Shown: in pieces, positions 1 to 7,218 of the stretch
Layout: every line of letters starts with the position of its first letter
Numbering within the stretch: position 1 is the stretch's first letter
Assembly: GCF_030826625.1 (NCBI RefSeq)
Contig: NZ_JAPJNQ010000001.1
Coordinates: 1-26,420 of the forward strand
Direction of reading: 5' to 3'
From: Corynebacterium sp.
Lineage (GTDB): Bacteria > Actinomycetota > Actinomycetes > Mycobacteriales > Mycobacteriaceae
Length of the DNA stretch: 26,420 bases
The notes under the pieces: generated by a model
What the model was told of the DNA's origin: nothing
What the model saw: only the letters and a program-made list of their open reading frames with translations
Database searches by the model: none
Translations under genes and position numbers: made by a program

Positions 1-101
1 TCTCCCGGCTGGCCTCCGGAATGCCACTGGGCGGCGATTTGGAATTCGTCGACGAGCTCACACTATCCCGAGCGCTATCCGGCAGGCTGCTAGTGCGCTA
101 A
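1..101 (+). CDS. recR: RecR recombination mediator, C-terminal end (partial)
   Basis: The frame starting at base 3 reads [20 protein letters not shown] and ends at TAA (99-101). This matches the conserved end of the RecR Toprim protein, where the RLASGxPxGGDLE motif is followed by a helix of the type [12 protein letters not shown]. RecR acts with RecO to load RecA on gapped DNA. Only about 32 residues are present and the zinc finger and most of the Toprim domain lie upstream of the window. Its stop codon overlaps by 4 bases the stop of the convergent gene on the minus strand. Identification rests on this short motif plus the recR-gatD-murT neighbourhood known from corynebacteria. Confidence 0.85.
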
Positions 102-1030
102 GGCCGTGGCTTGCCGGCGATCCAGTAGACGCACCACTGGATCGCGCCTGAATCCAGGCCATAAACATCAATGCCCAGTTGCCGGGCCTGTTTTGCCATC
201 GCGGCTTCACCGCTAGCCCACACGTATTCCGGCCGGAAACCGGGGTCGTGCAGGGCTAGTTTTTCTATGTGCTCGCGCAGCAATTCTTGGTGCTGGGCAT
301 AAGGCCCCTTGACGACGTCTAATCCGCCCACTTTGCCCTGCCAACGCGCAAGAGCCGGGCTTTCAATATCGGCGTCGGTTTCGGCCAAGGCCACTACCCG
401 TGAAGTCTGCAAGGTATCCGGGTGGAAGCGTTCGCAGTAATCTAAAATCGACCACACCGATGGCAGCGCCGAGGGATCGGCGACGAACAACTGATGTGGG
501 CTGGGGTGAAACCACAGGCCGCGTGCTGTATAGATCGCGCATTCTGCACCGGGTTCGACATTAAGTGCCCAATTTAGCCCAGGTGCTGGGAAAGCATGGC
601 CGTTTTCATCCACTCCCGTCGGTGTGGAAGCGTCGACTGTTACGCCCGTGCGTTTGCCATGCGTGGCGACGTCGAAGGTCGCGACGGCACGTTCTTGGTC
701 CAGCGAGCGGAAAGTATACCAGCGTAGTTCTGGGCGCCACGCGGCATCGCAGGCAGCGATGGTGGCGCGTAAATTTGCACGATCACCGTCGACAAGCCTG
801 GCCTCGAGCCCATCCAAGCTTTCTGAGGCGGTGGGCATGACTAACCCGAAGAATTCATCCGGCCCGCTGAGCTGCATATCTGCAAATTCGGGGGCGGTGA
901 GGTGGACGCGCAAAAGCTCGTCGGCCAGTGCTTCTACGCTGAGCACCCGGCAGCGCAGGAATTCGTGGCGCGCATCGCCAGGTGGGTCGGCTAATACGGT
1001 ATCGAGAAAAACGGAGTGCTCAGCAGACAT
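98..1030 (-). CDS. Siderophore-interacting protein (SIP family FAD-binding ferric-siderophore reductase)
   Basis: A 310-residue cytoplasmic flavoprotein of the SIP/ViuB family, which binds FAD and uses NAD(P)H to reduce ferric siderophores and release iron. Visible hallmarks are the FAD-binding RWYTFR (about 103-108), the family-typical [11 protein letters not shown] segment (about 182-192), [12 protein letters not shown] (about 268-279) and the C-terminal [12 protein letters not shown]. The length is somewhat above the usual 250-290 because of a long N-terminal lead and an insertion after residue 60. The ATG at 1030 is preceded by TAAACT (-10) with 7 nt between, so the transcript is probably leaderless. 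A DtxR-like box overlaps this promoter, implying iron repression. The gene ends convergently on recR with a 4-bp overlap. It sits between recR and gatD as a single-gene unit and may be an insertion relative to C. glutamicum (from memory). Confidence 0.88.
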
Positions 1031-1035
1031 GGAAA

Positions 1036-1054
1036 ATAGTTTAGGCTACGCAAA
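1036..1054 (-). promoter_or_regulatory. DtxR-like iron box over the SIP-gene -10 element
   Basis: Read on the minus strand, this 19-bp stretch is TTTGCGTAGCCTAAACTAT. By eye it matches the corynebacterial DtxR consensus TTAGGTTAGCCTAACCTAA at 14 of 19 positions, including the central TAGCCTAA. It overlaps the presumed -10 (TAAACT, plus-strand 1038-1043), whose 7-nt distance to the ATG suggests leaderless initiation. Iron-loaded DtxR bound here would block RNA polymerase. The target gene, a siderophore-iron reductase, fits such control. Confidence 0.6.
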
Positions 1055-1117
1055 ATTAAATGCAAGCTGACTGATACTGGAGTTGATTGACGCTAAAAGC
1101 TAGCCGCCACCAAACTA

Positions 1118-1936
1118 TTAACGCAGGCGTTCAGTACGTAATTGCTCGATGGCAGGGATCTCGAGCGGGGACAGTTCTTGCGGGGAAATGCCCATGGCCA
1201 AGGCCAAAATCAAGTCCGCGAGCTGTGGGTTGCGAGCGAGCGCAGGGCCATGCATGTAGGTGGCGATCACCGATCCCTGCACCGCGCCTTCTGCTCGGGT
1301 TTGTGCATCTACATCTGCATCGTCGAGGTTGCCCGCAGCCGCGCCGCGACGGGCCGCGTCTGCATTGCAATTGCCGATACCGGTGGTCACTGCTCCCAAA
1401 GGACTAGCATCGGGGCCGAGCAGGCTAGCACCCATATGATTTTCGAAGCCCGTCAACGGGGCAGTGAGCGAGTGGGTGACACCAGCTTGGGTGGGCTGTG
1501 AGGCGACTTCACCGATCGCGCGCTTATCCAAAGTGATCGTGCGGGCATCAACCAGGCCCAGCCCGTCGACTTCTTTGCCGGAAGCCCGGAACCGCTCGCC
1601 GACCAGCTGGAAACCAGCGCAAATCGCGAAAATTGGGGAGCCCGCGCGAGCTGCGGCGTGCAGGCCGCCGTCGGCAAGCAAATGCTCCACTGCCAGAATC
1701 TGTGCGCTATCTTCACCACCACCCAAGGTGTAGACATCCAGCTGCTGGGGCACCGGCTCGCCGAGCTTAATCGGGTGGATGCGCGCGGAAATACCACGCA
1801 TCCGGGCGCGTTGGCGCAGAACCAACGCGTTACCATCATCGCCGTAGGTGCCCAGTACATCAGGCAGGACGAGGCCAATATTGAGCTCGGCGTTGCTGCC
1901 GTCGTGTGCCGTATTCGCTGCTGTGTTAGCTGCCAT
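1118..1936 (-). CDS. gatD: Lipid II isoglutaminyl synthase, glutamine amidotransferase subunit GatD
   Basis: A 272-residue class I (CobB/CobQ-type) glutamine amidotransferase. GatD hydrolyses glutamine and passes ammonia to MurT, which amidates the alpha-carboxyl of D-Glu at position 2 of the lipid II stem peptide. The nucleophile is Cys106 in AICAGFQ and the catalytic histidine is His229 in ATYMHGPALARNP. The segment GLGLVDARTI is also typical. Between the GNCN (about 188-191) and EGAVQGSVIATYMHG stretches there is an Ala/Asp-rich insertion (about 192-215) where other GatD proteins have a short turn. The start ATG at 1936 has a perfect Shine-Dalgarno AAGGAGG overlapping the murT stop codon, with 3 bp between the genes, so the two are cotranscribed and probably translationally coupled. 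Confidence 0.93.
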   Translation of the reverse strand: MAANTAANTAHDGSNAELNIGLVLPDVLGTYGDDGNALVLRQRARMRGISARIHPIKLGEPVPQQLDVYTLGGGEDSAQILAVEHLLADGGLHAAARAGSPIFAICAGFQLVGERFRASGKEVDGLGLVDARTITLDKRAIGEVASQPTQAGVTHSLTAPLTGFENHMGASLLGPDASPLGAVTTGIGNCNADAARRGAAAGNLDDADVDAQTRAEGAVQGSVIATYMHGPALARNPQLADLILALAMGISPQELSPLEIPAIEQLRTERLR

Positions 1937-1939
1937 CTG

Positions 1940-3295
1940 CTAGGCCTCCTTGGAATTTGCTGTTGCCTCACCGCGCTCCAGAGCCTTTTTCAGGTCACGG
2001 AAGGCGGTGTAGTTCGCCAAAACCTCTATGCGTCCCGGTGGGCAAGCATCAATGGCTTTGAGCGGATCTTTGATTAGCTCGTGGCTGATATCGGCATAAA
2101 CTAAGCGCACCGCCAGATCCGTACCGCGTTCGCCCGCGGCTTTAACAGATTGCTCACCGAAATCTTCGAAGGTGACATCCCAGAGCCAAGAAAGATCCTC
2201 GCCGTCGGCAACTTGTCCGTTCACCGCGATGACCAAGCCGGCGGCGTCGCGATCGACCATGGAAAGGGCTTCTTGCCAGCCAGCCGGGTTTTTCGCGAGC
2301 AGCAGACGGATTTCATGCTCGCCGCGAGTGATCGTCGAATAGCGTCCGGCAACATCATCGACTTGCTCGGTGGCGGTGACCGCCTCGCTGAAACCAACCC
2401 CGAAGGCTTCCACGGCAGCGGCGATGGCTTGGGTAGCGTTGCCTCGATTCGCACGGCCGGGCAGAGCAAGATTCAGCGGGTGCGCAGTGTCGGATTCGGC
2501 CTTGACGGATTCAGCCTCAGTGCCCACTGCGGAATTCCGTGTGATCCCTGCATCCGTAATCGTCCAATCCGGGCGGGGGCGCTGGAAAATCGAGCCGTCG
2601 GCAAGCGTCTTCGTTGCATACCAATGCTCGCCATCGCGCACAATCGGCCCGCCGGTGCGAGGGCAGGCGGTTGACTCGCCGAGCCAACCGCCACCGGCAG
2701 CTACCCAGACGACGTTGGCGGCATCATAAGCAACCGAAGTGATCAGCACGTCATCGCAGTTGGCGATGACCATCATCTCCGGGTGGGCTTCGATCGCCGA
2801 GCGGAGGGTGCGCTCAATCTTGTTGATCTCACCGACGCGATCCAACTGGTCGCGTGAGAGATTCAGCAGCACCAAAGCCTGCGGGTTAATTTTGTCCGCG
2901 ACCTGTGGCACGTGCAGCTCGTCGACTTCCAAAGCCAACACTTCTGCGCCGCGGCCAGCCAGCAAAGCGGAGATGATGCCGGCATCCATGTTGTCGCCGC
3001 CTTCATTTGTGGCGACGGAATATTCACTGCGCAGGGCACCGGCGAGCATGCGCGTTGTGGTGGACTTGCCGTTGGTGCCCGTGACCAGCACCGCAGGGCG
3101 TCCGTCGGCAAGATTGTGCATGACGTTCGGGTCAATTTTATCGGCGAGCAAACCACCGATCATGCCGCCCGCGCCACGGCCGGTTGCGCGGGATGCCACC
3201 GTCGCCAAGCGAGCCACGGAGGTCGCCACGTGGGTGCGGGCGCGCGAGATTATGGACGCAGAAGACTTACTCGCAGAAGACTTACTCATAGCCAC
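1940..3295 (-). CDS. murT: Lipid II isoglutaminyl synthase, Mur ligase-like subunit MurT
   Basis: A 451-residue Mur-ligase homologue that activates the D-Glu carboxylate of lipid II with ATP and forms the amide using ammonia from GatD. Seen: the P-loop VTGTNGKSTTTRML (about 71-84), the Mur central segment NLSRDQLDRVGE (145-156), and the C-terminal DUF1727 domain with AKNPAGW (334-340) and DLSWLWDVTFEDF (367-379). The Cys4 zinc ribbon of firmicute MurT is degenerate: at the expected place (about 205-230) only Cys211 remains. The N-terminus carries a 15-bp tandem duplication (3258-3272 and 3273-3287) giving a repeated SKSSA. The ATG at 3295 follows AGGTGG; an ATG two codons later is an alternative start. 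It lies 85 bp downstream of the DnaQ-like gene. Confidence 0.93.
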   Translation of the reverse strand: MAMSKSSASKSSASIISRARTHVATSVARLATVASRATGRGAGGMIGGLLADKIDPNVMHNLADGRPAVLVTGTNGKSTTTRMLAGALRSEYSVATNEGGDNMDAGIISALLAGRGAEVLALEVDELHVPQVADKINPQALVLLNLSRDQLDRVGEINKIERTLRSAIEAHPEMMVIANCDDVLITSVAYDAANVVWVAAGGGWLGESTACPRTGGPIVRDGEHWYATKTLADGSIFQRPRPDWTITDAGITRNSAVGTEAESVKAESDTAHPLNLALPGRANRGNATQAIAAAVEAFGVGFSEAVTATEQVDDVAGRYSTITRGEHEIRLLLAKNPAGWQEALSMVDRDAAGLVIAVNGQVADGEDLSWLWDVTFEDFGEQSVKAAGERGTDLAVRLVYADISHELIKDPLKAIDACPPGRIEVLANYTAFRDLKKALERGEATANSKEA

Positions 3296-3336
3296 CTAGG
3301 ATAGTAAAAGAAGCGGATGCTAGTGGGATGTGCCGA

Positions 3337-3376
3337 TTAGCCGGAGTTGGCCGACTACTTAGCCGGAGTTGGCCGA
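3337..3376. repeat. Two 18-bp direct repeats between the DnaQ-like gene and murT
   Basis: TTAGCCGGAGTTGGCCGA occurs at 3337-3354 and again at 3359-3376, a 22-bp period, just after the stop codon of the DnaQ-like gene. Each unit can form only a weak hairpin (GCC/GGC) and there is no T-run, so this is not a convincing terminator. Read from the minus strand, each unit carries an in-frame TAA in one frame. It looks like a recent local duplication. Confidence 0.7.
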
Positions 3377-3380
3377 ACTA

Positions 3381-4949
3381 TTAGTCCGCGGCCGCCGATT
3401 TGCTGGAGCCGGAGGCGCCTGCTTGCGCACCAGGCTGTGAGTGAGGTTTGCGCGTGCGGCTGCGACGGCGCTTATTCCGGCGGGATTTGCCAGCTGGTTT
3501 GCCAGTAGATTTTGCGCCGCCGGTTTGAGAATCTGCAGAGTTTGCCCCAGGTTTTGTTCTAGGTTTTGCCTCAGATTTCTGCTTAACAGGCTTAGCAGGC
3601 TTAGAAGGCTTAGCAGCTGAAGTTTTCGCAGTTGCCGATTTTCCTGGCGAGGATTTAGCAGCCGCAGATTTACTGCCAGCTTTTTGTCCACCGGACTTAA
3701 CCGCGCCAGAACTAGCAAGCGCGCGTGGGTGCGTGGACTGTTCGACGGGCGCATCGGGGTCTGGGTGCGGTTTCACGCGGGTCAGGGCATCCAAAAAGGC
3801 GGTGTCTCCCAACAACGGAATGCCTTTTCGTACCGCGTGCATCGCCTTGCCACGCAGATCCGTGGTCTGATTGCACACCACAACCGAGACCCCACGATGC
3901 AAGTGCTCGCGATAGACCAGACCAGCGTTGGTCAATGCCTCGATGATGCTCTCTGGCGGGTAGCCAATTTCATCGGCAACGACAACTTCCATGCCTTCGA
4001 CCAACGAACGCCCAGGCTCGTATTTTCCAGGGTTGGCGAGTGTGAGCTTGGCTTCGGCAGCTTCGACGCGCACGTGCGGACGCTGCAAACCGAAGCGATC
4101 TGCCCGCAACTCATCTGGGGCATAGGCTGCAACGAGATCGTAATCGTTGCTCGAAATTTTCGCTGCAGCATCCTGTTGCAGCAGGAAAATCTCCCACAAC
4201 AAATGCGTGATTTCACGCGAAGTTTCTTCCTGGCTACGGCTAGCCCGAACCACTGAAGCCACCGGGCTAATCGCGGATAATCCCATCGCGCGGGCAACAC
4301 CAGCGGCACGAATATCATGAAAATTAATTTCTTGCCGACGCGCGGTGGCCAGCGTGTCGACGATGCGCGCAGGTTGCGGCACGTGCCCAACCCGCTGGCG
4401 TTTCCGGTTGCCTTTGCGGGATCGCTTCCGGTTTGCGCGTGCGGCTGCACTCATCGCCTGCTTCGCCTCTGAGACAAGAAAACCCCAGGTGAGAGGCAAA
4501 TCATGGACGATGAGTGTGCGGTCGTCGATAAGCCTGTCGAGAGGTTTTAAGATCTTGCTAAAGCGCTGTCCGTTGTTGACCTCTTCGCGAGAAAGCCCGT
4601 GATAATGGCGTGGGCCTGGATCTTCGCCTGAATTGAGTACAGCGTGGAAGCTTTCGCCGGTATCACCCGCCTCATTGAACGTGACAGCATCGACAGCAAC
4701 CAGCCGGGCCGTAGAAGGGTGAATCCCGGAAGATTGCACGGTTAAAGCCAGATAGGGAAAATCCGCGACGGCTTCGCGCCGGGCTAGTTCTTTCGGGTGT
4801 AGCCCGCCAGAAGGATTGCTGGATTTATCACCGTTATTTCCACCGGTGTTCGTAGCATGAGTGGTGCGTCCGTCGCGGCCAGTGCGGCTGTTGCTATCGC
4901 TATCAGCGCGAGTGACATCGCGGTCGTCGTTGTGGGTATGCGCGGTCAT
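3381..4949 (-). CDS. DnaQ-like (degenerate 3'-5' exonuclease fold) plus BRCT domain and Lys/Ala/Pro-rich tail
   Basis: A 522-residue protein in the position where corynebacteria carry a gene annotated as DNA polymerase III epsilon subunit. Layout: disordered acidic/polar residues 1-50; DnaQ-like fold about 60-265; BRCT-like domain about 308-392 (RSLVEGMEVVVADEIG, ending GIPLLGDTAFLDAL); low-complexity basic tail about 410-522 rich in KS/AK/KP and ending in KSRRNKRRRSRTRK before a neutral tip. The catalytic acids look lost: Exo I reads ALTVQSSGIHPST where DxExTG is expected, Exo II reads IVHDLPLTWGFL without the usual N-x3-[FY]-D, and no Exo III HxAxxD is evident. It probably does not proofread; a structural or DNA-bridging role is an inference. 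A basic insertion (RANRKRSRKGNRKRQR, 171-186) interrupts the fold. The ATG at 4949 is 9 nt after TAGACT. It is downstream of leuA on the same strand. Confidence 0.8.
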   Translation of the reverse strand: MTAHTHNDDRDVTRADSDSNSRTGRDGRTTHATNTGGNNGDKSSNPSGGLHPKELARREAVADFPYLALTVQSSGIHPSTARLVAVDAVTFNEAGDTGESFHAVLNSGEDPGPRHYHGLSREEVNNGQRFSKILKPLDRLIDDRTLIVHDLPLTWGFLVSEAKQAMSAAARANRKRSRKGNRKRQRVGHVPQPARIVDTLATARRQEINFHDIRAAGVARAMGLSAISPVASVVRASRSQEETSREITHLLWEIFLLQQDAAAKISSNDYDLVAAYAPDELRADRFGLQRPHVRVEAAEAKLTLANPGKYEPGRSLVEGMEVVVADEIGYPPESIIEALTNAGLVYREHLHRGVSVVVCNQTTDLRGKAMHAVRKGIPLLGDTAFLDALTRVKPHPDPDAPVEQSTHPRALASSGAVKSGGQKAGSKSAAAKSSPGKSATAKTSAAKPSKPAKPVKQKSEAKPRTKPGANSADSQTGGAKSTGKPAGKSRRNKRRRSRTRKPHSQPGAQAGASGSSKSAAAD

Positions 4950-4965
4950 TATTACAGCAGTCTAG

Positions 4966-4998
4966 TTCACCGGTTTACACACAGCAGAAACCGGTGAA
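4966..4998. repeat. Perfect 11-bp inverted repeat between leuA and the DnaQ-like gene
   Basis: TTCACCGGTTT (4966-4976) and AAACCGGTGAA (4988-4998) are exact reverse complements around an 11-nt loop. The hairpin follows the leuA stop by about 20 nt and ends 17 nt upstream of the next gene's start, overlapping where its -35 would be. It has no T-run in either direction, so it is either a processing or transcript-end hairpin for leuA or an operator for the downstream gene. Confidence 0.6.
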
Positions 4999-5020
4999 GC
5001 TGGGCATTGCGGTTTTCTTT

Positions 5021-6844
5021 CTAGACGCTTGCGTGTGCCCGGTTGGCGGCAGAGACCAGTGCTTTCAGTGATGCATAGGTCGTTGATCCTGCGATGCCGA
5101 CACCCCAGACGCTGGAACCATTGATGGTCGCCAAGATATAGCAAGCAGCTTCGGCATCTTCACCAGCGCTCCGAGCATGCTGCGAATATTCCAGCACCTC
5201 GATGTCCAGGCCGAGTTTGCCCAGTGCGTCGGCATAGGCAGCGATTGGGCCGTTGCCTGTGCCTTCGATGCTGCGCTCCTCGTCGTTGTGAACAACTTGT
5301 GCAGTTACCGCGGCGTTTTGCTCTTCGGTTTCTGCGTTTTTCACGCTGACGGAAATCTGCTCGAGCGGTGCGGTGTTATCCAAGTACTCGTTGGCGAAGA
5401 TATCCCACATCGTCTTGGAATCGATTTCTCCGCCCTCGGCATCGGTCACAGTCTGTACGACGCGGGAGAAATCAACCTGCATGGCGCGCGGCATGGCGAT
5501 GCCGTGGTCAGTTTTCATGATGTAGGCGACGCCACCCTTGCCGGACTGCGAATTCACGCGGATTACGGCTTCGTAATCGCGGCCGATGTCCTTCGGGTCG
5601 ATCGGCAGATAGGGAACTTCCCAGGTGGTCTCGCGTAGCTCTTCCCAGGCAACGTCGGAGCTGCTGGCCTGGGGGTGTACGTTGGCAGCCATCGCATCCA
5701 ACCCCTTGTTGATGGCGTCTTGGTGGGAACCGGAAAACGCGGTAAAGACCAGGTCGCCACCGTAGGGGGAGCGCTCGTGTACGCGCAGCTGGTTGCAGTA
5801 TTCGACGGTGCGCCGGATCTGCGCGATATCGGAGAAATCGATCTGTGGGTCCACGCCCTGGGTCAGCATGTTCAGGCCCAAGGTCACCAGGTCGACGTTG
5901 CCGGTGCGCTCACCGTTGCCGAACAAGCACCCTTCGATGCGGTCGGCTCCGGCCAGGTATCCCAGTTCTGCAGCTGCGACACCTTCGCCGCGGTCGTTGT
6001 GGGGGTGCAGCGAGATGATCAGCGACTCACGGTTGTTCAGATTGCGGTGCATCCACTCGATGGAGTCGGCGTAGACATTCGGGGTGGTCATTTCGACTGT
6101 CGACGGCAGGTTGATGATCAGCGGGTTTTCTGGCGTCGGCGCCATGACCTCTGACACGGCATCGCAGACCTCTTTGGCGAAATCCAGCTCGGTGCCGGTG
6201 AAAGATTCTGGGGAGTATTCCCAGCGCCAATTGGTATCTGGGTAATCCTTGGCGATCGATTTGATCAGCTGTGCGGCGTCGGTAGCCAACGCTTTGATCG
6301 CCGGGCGATCTTTGCGGAAGACGACGCGGCGCTGCAACTTCGACGTGGAGTTATAAAAGTGCACGATGACGTTCTTCGCGCCCTCGCAGGCCTCGAAAGT
6401 TCGGCGGATCAGGTGCTCGCGAGCCTGCACCAACACCTGGATGGTGACGTCGTCAGGAATCAAATCCTGCTCGATGATCTCGCGGACGAAGTCGAAATCA
6501 GTTTGGGACGCAGATGGGAAACCCACTTCGATTTCTTTGTAACCCATGTTCACCAGCAGCTCGAACATGCGGCGTTTGCGTTCTGGGCTCATTGGATCAA
6601 TCAAAGCCTGGTTGCCATCGCGCAGGTCTACCGCGCACCATTGCGGGGCGACGGTGATCTTTTTGTCCGGCCATGTGCGGTCCGGCAGTTGGATGTCTTC
6701 GACCTCTTGGGCAAAAGACAGATAGCGGTCGACCGGCATGGATGAGCCTTTTTGTTTATTCCAGGCTGGTTGGTTTTCATTACGCGGGCCGTTGGGCTTG
6801 CTTACCTGGCGAGGTGCGGAAATAAAAGCGTCGTTGGGAGACAT
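5021..6844 (-). CDS. leuA: 2-isopropylmalate synthase (actinobacterial long form)
   Basis: A 607-residue enzyme that condenses 2-ketoisovalerate with acetyl-CoA, the committed step of leucine synthesis. Numbering from MSPNDAF: metal/substrate motif DLRDGNQAL (73-81), metal ligands in SLHPHNDRG (H280, H282), GNGERTGN (309-316), and a C-terminal LeuA dimer/regulatory domain (about 470-600) that binds leucine for feedback inhibition. The sequence is close to C. glutamicum LeuA along its whole length. The ATG at 6844 is chosen because GAAGGA (6851-6856) sits 6 nt before it and the protein then begins MSPNDAFISAP, as in C. glutamicum; an upstream start at 6880 would lack this match. The preceding 220 nt hold a leader peptide and paired RNA segments that should make expression respond to leucyl-tRNA charging. 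Confidence 0.97.
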   Translation of the reverse strand: MSPNDAFISAPRQVSKPNGPRNENQPAWNKQKGSSMPVDRYLSFAQEVEDIQLPDRTWPDKKITVAPQWCAVDLRDGNQALIDPMSPERKRRMFELLVNMGYKEIEVGFPSASQTDFDFVREIIEQDLIPDDVTIQVLVQAREHLIRRTFEACEGAKNVIVHFYNSTSKLQRRVVFRKDRPAIKALATDAAQLIKSIAKDYPDTNWRWEYSPESFTGTELDFAKEVCDAVSEVMAPTPENPLIINLPSTVEMTTPNVYADSIEWMHRNLNNRESLIISLHPHNDRGEGVAAAELGYLAGADRIEGCLFGNGERTGNVDLVTLGLNMLTQGVDPQIDFSDIAQIRRTVEYCNQLRVHERSPYGGDLVFTAFSGSHQDAINKGLDAMAANVHPQASSSDVAWEELRETTWEVPYLPIDPKDIGRDYEAVIRVNSQSGKGGVAYIMKTDHGIAMPRAMQVDFSRVVQTVTDAEGGEIDSKTMWDIFANEYLDNTAPLEQISVSVKNAETEEQNAAVTAQVVHNDEERSIEGTGNGPIAAYADALGKLGLDIEVLEYSQHARSAGEDAEAACYILATINGSSVWGVGIAGSTTYASLKALVSAANRAHASV

Positions 6845-6909
6845 AACGATTCCTTCGGGGTTTTGCGGTTTCGGGTGCAACGTTCACAGATTGTGCAAGA
6901 GTGTGCACT

Positions 6910-6997
6910 GTTTGGTCGGCTTGGTCGGCTGTGAGTGCGTGCCCGGGGAGGTGCAGCTTTCGCAATGCGAGTAACCGCGACGGGGCGCCGACCAAAC
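6910..6997 (-). promoter_or_regulatory. leuA leader RNA: paired segments of a leucine attenuator
   Basis: In the minus-strand transcript, GTTTGGTCGGC (plus 6987-6997) is an exact reverse complement of GCCGACCAAAC (plus 6910-6920); a second copy of the latter core (plus 6921-6929) lies in tandem, so two registers are possible. A second pairing joins CCGCGGCGGG (plus 7018-7027, inside the leader peptide gene) to CCCGTCGCGG (plus 6975-6984), with one G-U pair. The second pairing encloses one arm of the first in its loop, so the two are mutually exclusive or form a pseudoknot. A ribosome stalled at the Leu codons 7033-7041 would disturb the 7018-7027 arm. No U-run follows either stem, which speaks against a simple intrinsic terminator. 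Confidence 0.6.
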
Positions 6998-7002
6998 TGT
7001 CG

Positions 7003-7062
7003 TTATTGGCTCTGAAACCCGCCGCGGCTGCTAAGGAGAAGAAAGCATGCCTCGGAAAACAT
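7003..7062 (-). CDS. leuA leader peptide with three consecutive Leu codons
   Basis: A 19-codon frame, ATG at 7062 and TAA at 7003-7005, reads MFSEACFLLLSSRGGFQSQ. Codons 8-10 are CTT CTC CTT (plus 7033-7041). The ATG is 7 nt downstream of a good -10 (TATCCT), so the peptide would be translated from the 5' end of the transcript without a leader, a common mode in corynebacteria. Run of the cognate amino-acid codons, small size, and placement before complementary RNA arms upstream of leuA are the classic marks of an attenuator leader. A leucine leader ahead of leuA has been described for corynebacteria (from memory); this exact peptide has not been compared. Confidence 0.65.
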   Translation of the reverse strand: MFSEACFLLLSSRGGFQSQ

Positions 7063-7069
7063 GTGTTCC

Positions 7070-7098
7070 AGGATACACAGATTAGGTCTTGGTGTGAA
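7070..7098 (-). promoter_or_regulatory. leuA leader promoter (sigma-A type)
   Basis: On the minus strand a -35 TTCACA (plus 7093-7098, 5 of 6 to TTGACA) is followed after 17 bp by -10 TATCCT (plus 7070-7075). Transcription would start about 7 nt further, at or next to the ATG of the leader peptide (7062). This makes the leader peptide leaderless and gives leuA an untranslated plus attenuator region of about 220 nt. Confidence 0.6.
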
Positions 7099-7111
7099 AG
7101 TTGGCCTGCAT

Positions 7112-7140
7112 TTAAGTCTGTGGTGAGCGAGACATATTAT
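7112..7140 (+). promoter_or_regulatory. Candidate lysC promoter
   Basis: TTAAGT (7112-7117) and TATTAT (7135-7140) are spaced by 17 bp, about 80 nt upstream of the lysC ATG. A second possible -10, TATAGA, lies at 7143-7148. The -35 match is poor, so the exact promoter is uncertain. The leuA leader promoter is only 14 bp away on the opposite strand, making 7070-7140 a compact divergent promoter region. Confidence 0.35.
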
Positions 7141-7218
7141 GGTATAGATAAGCATTAACCTGCGTTTTTGATCCGCAAGAACAGCAGTAACGAACGATCA
7201 GAAAGGGCAGCTGGCCTT

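Noticed and set aside
98..101. 4-bp convergent stop-codon overlap (also at 19050-19053)
   Set aside because: Noted as compact packing; such overlaps are frequent and carry no special meaning alone.
6780..6995. 71-codon frame in the leuA leader starting MVGAPSRLLALRKLHLP
   Set aside because: TTG start, runs into leuA in another frame; the 19-codon frame at 7003-7062 fits an attenuator far better.
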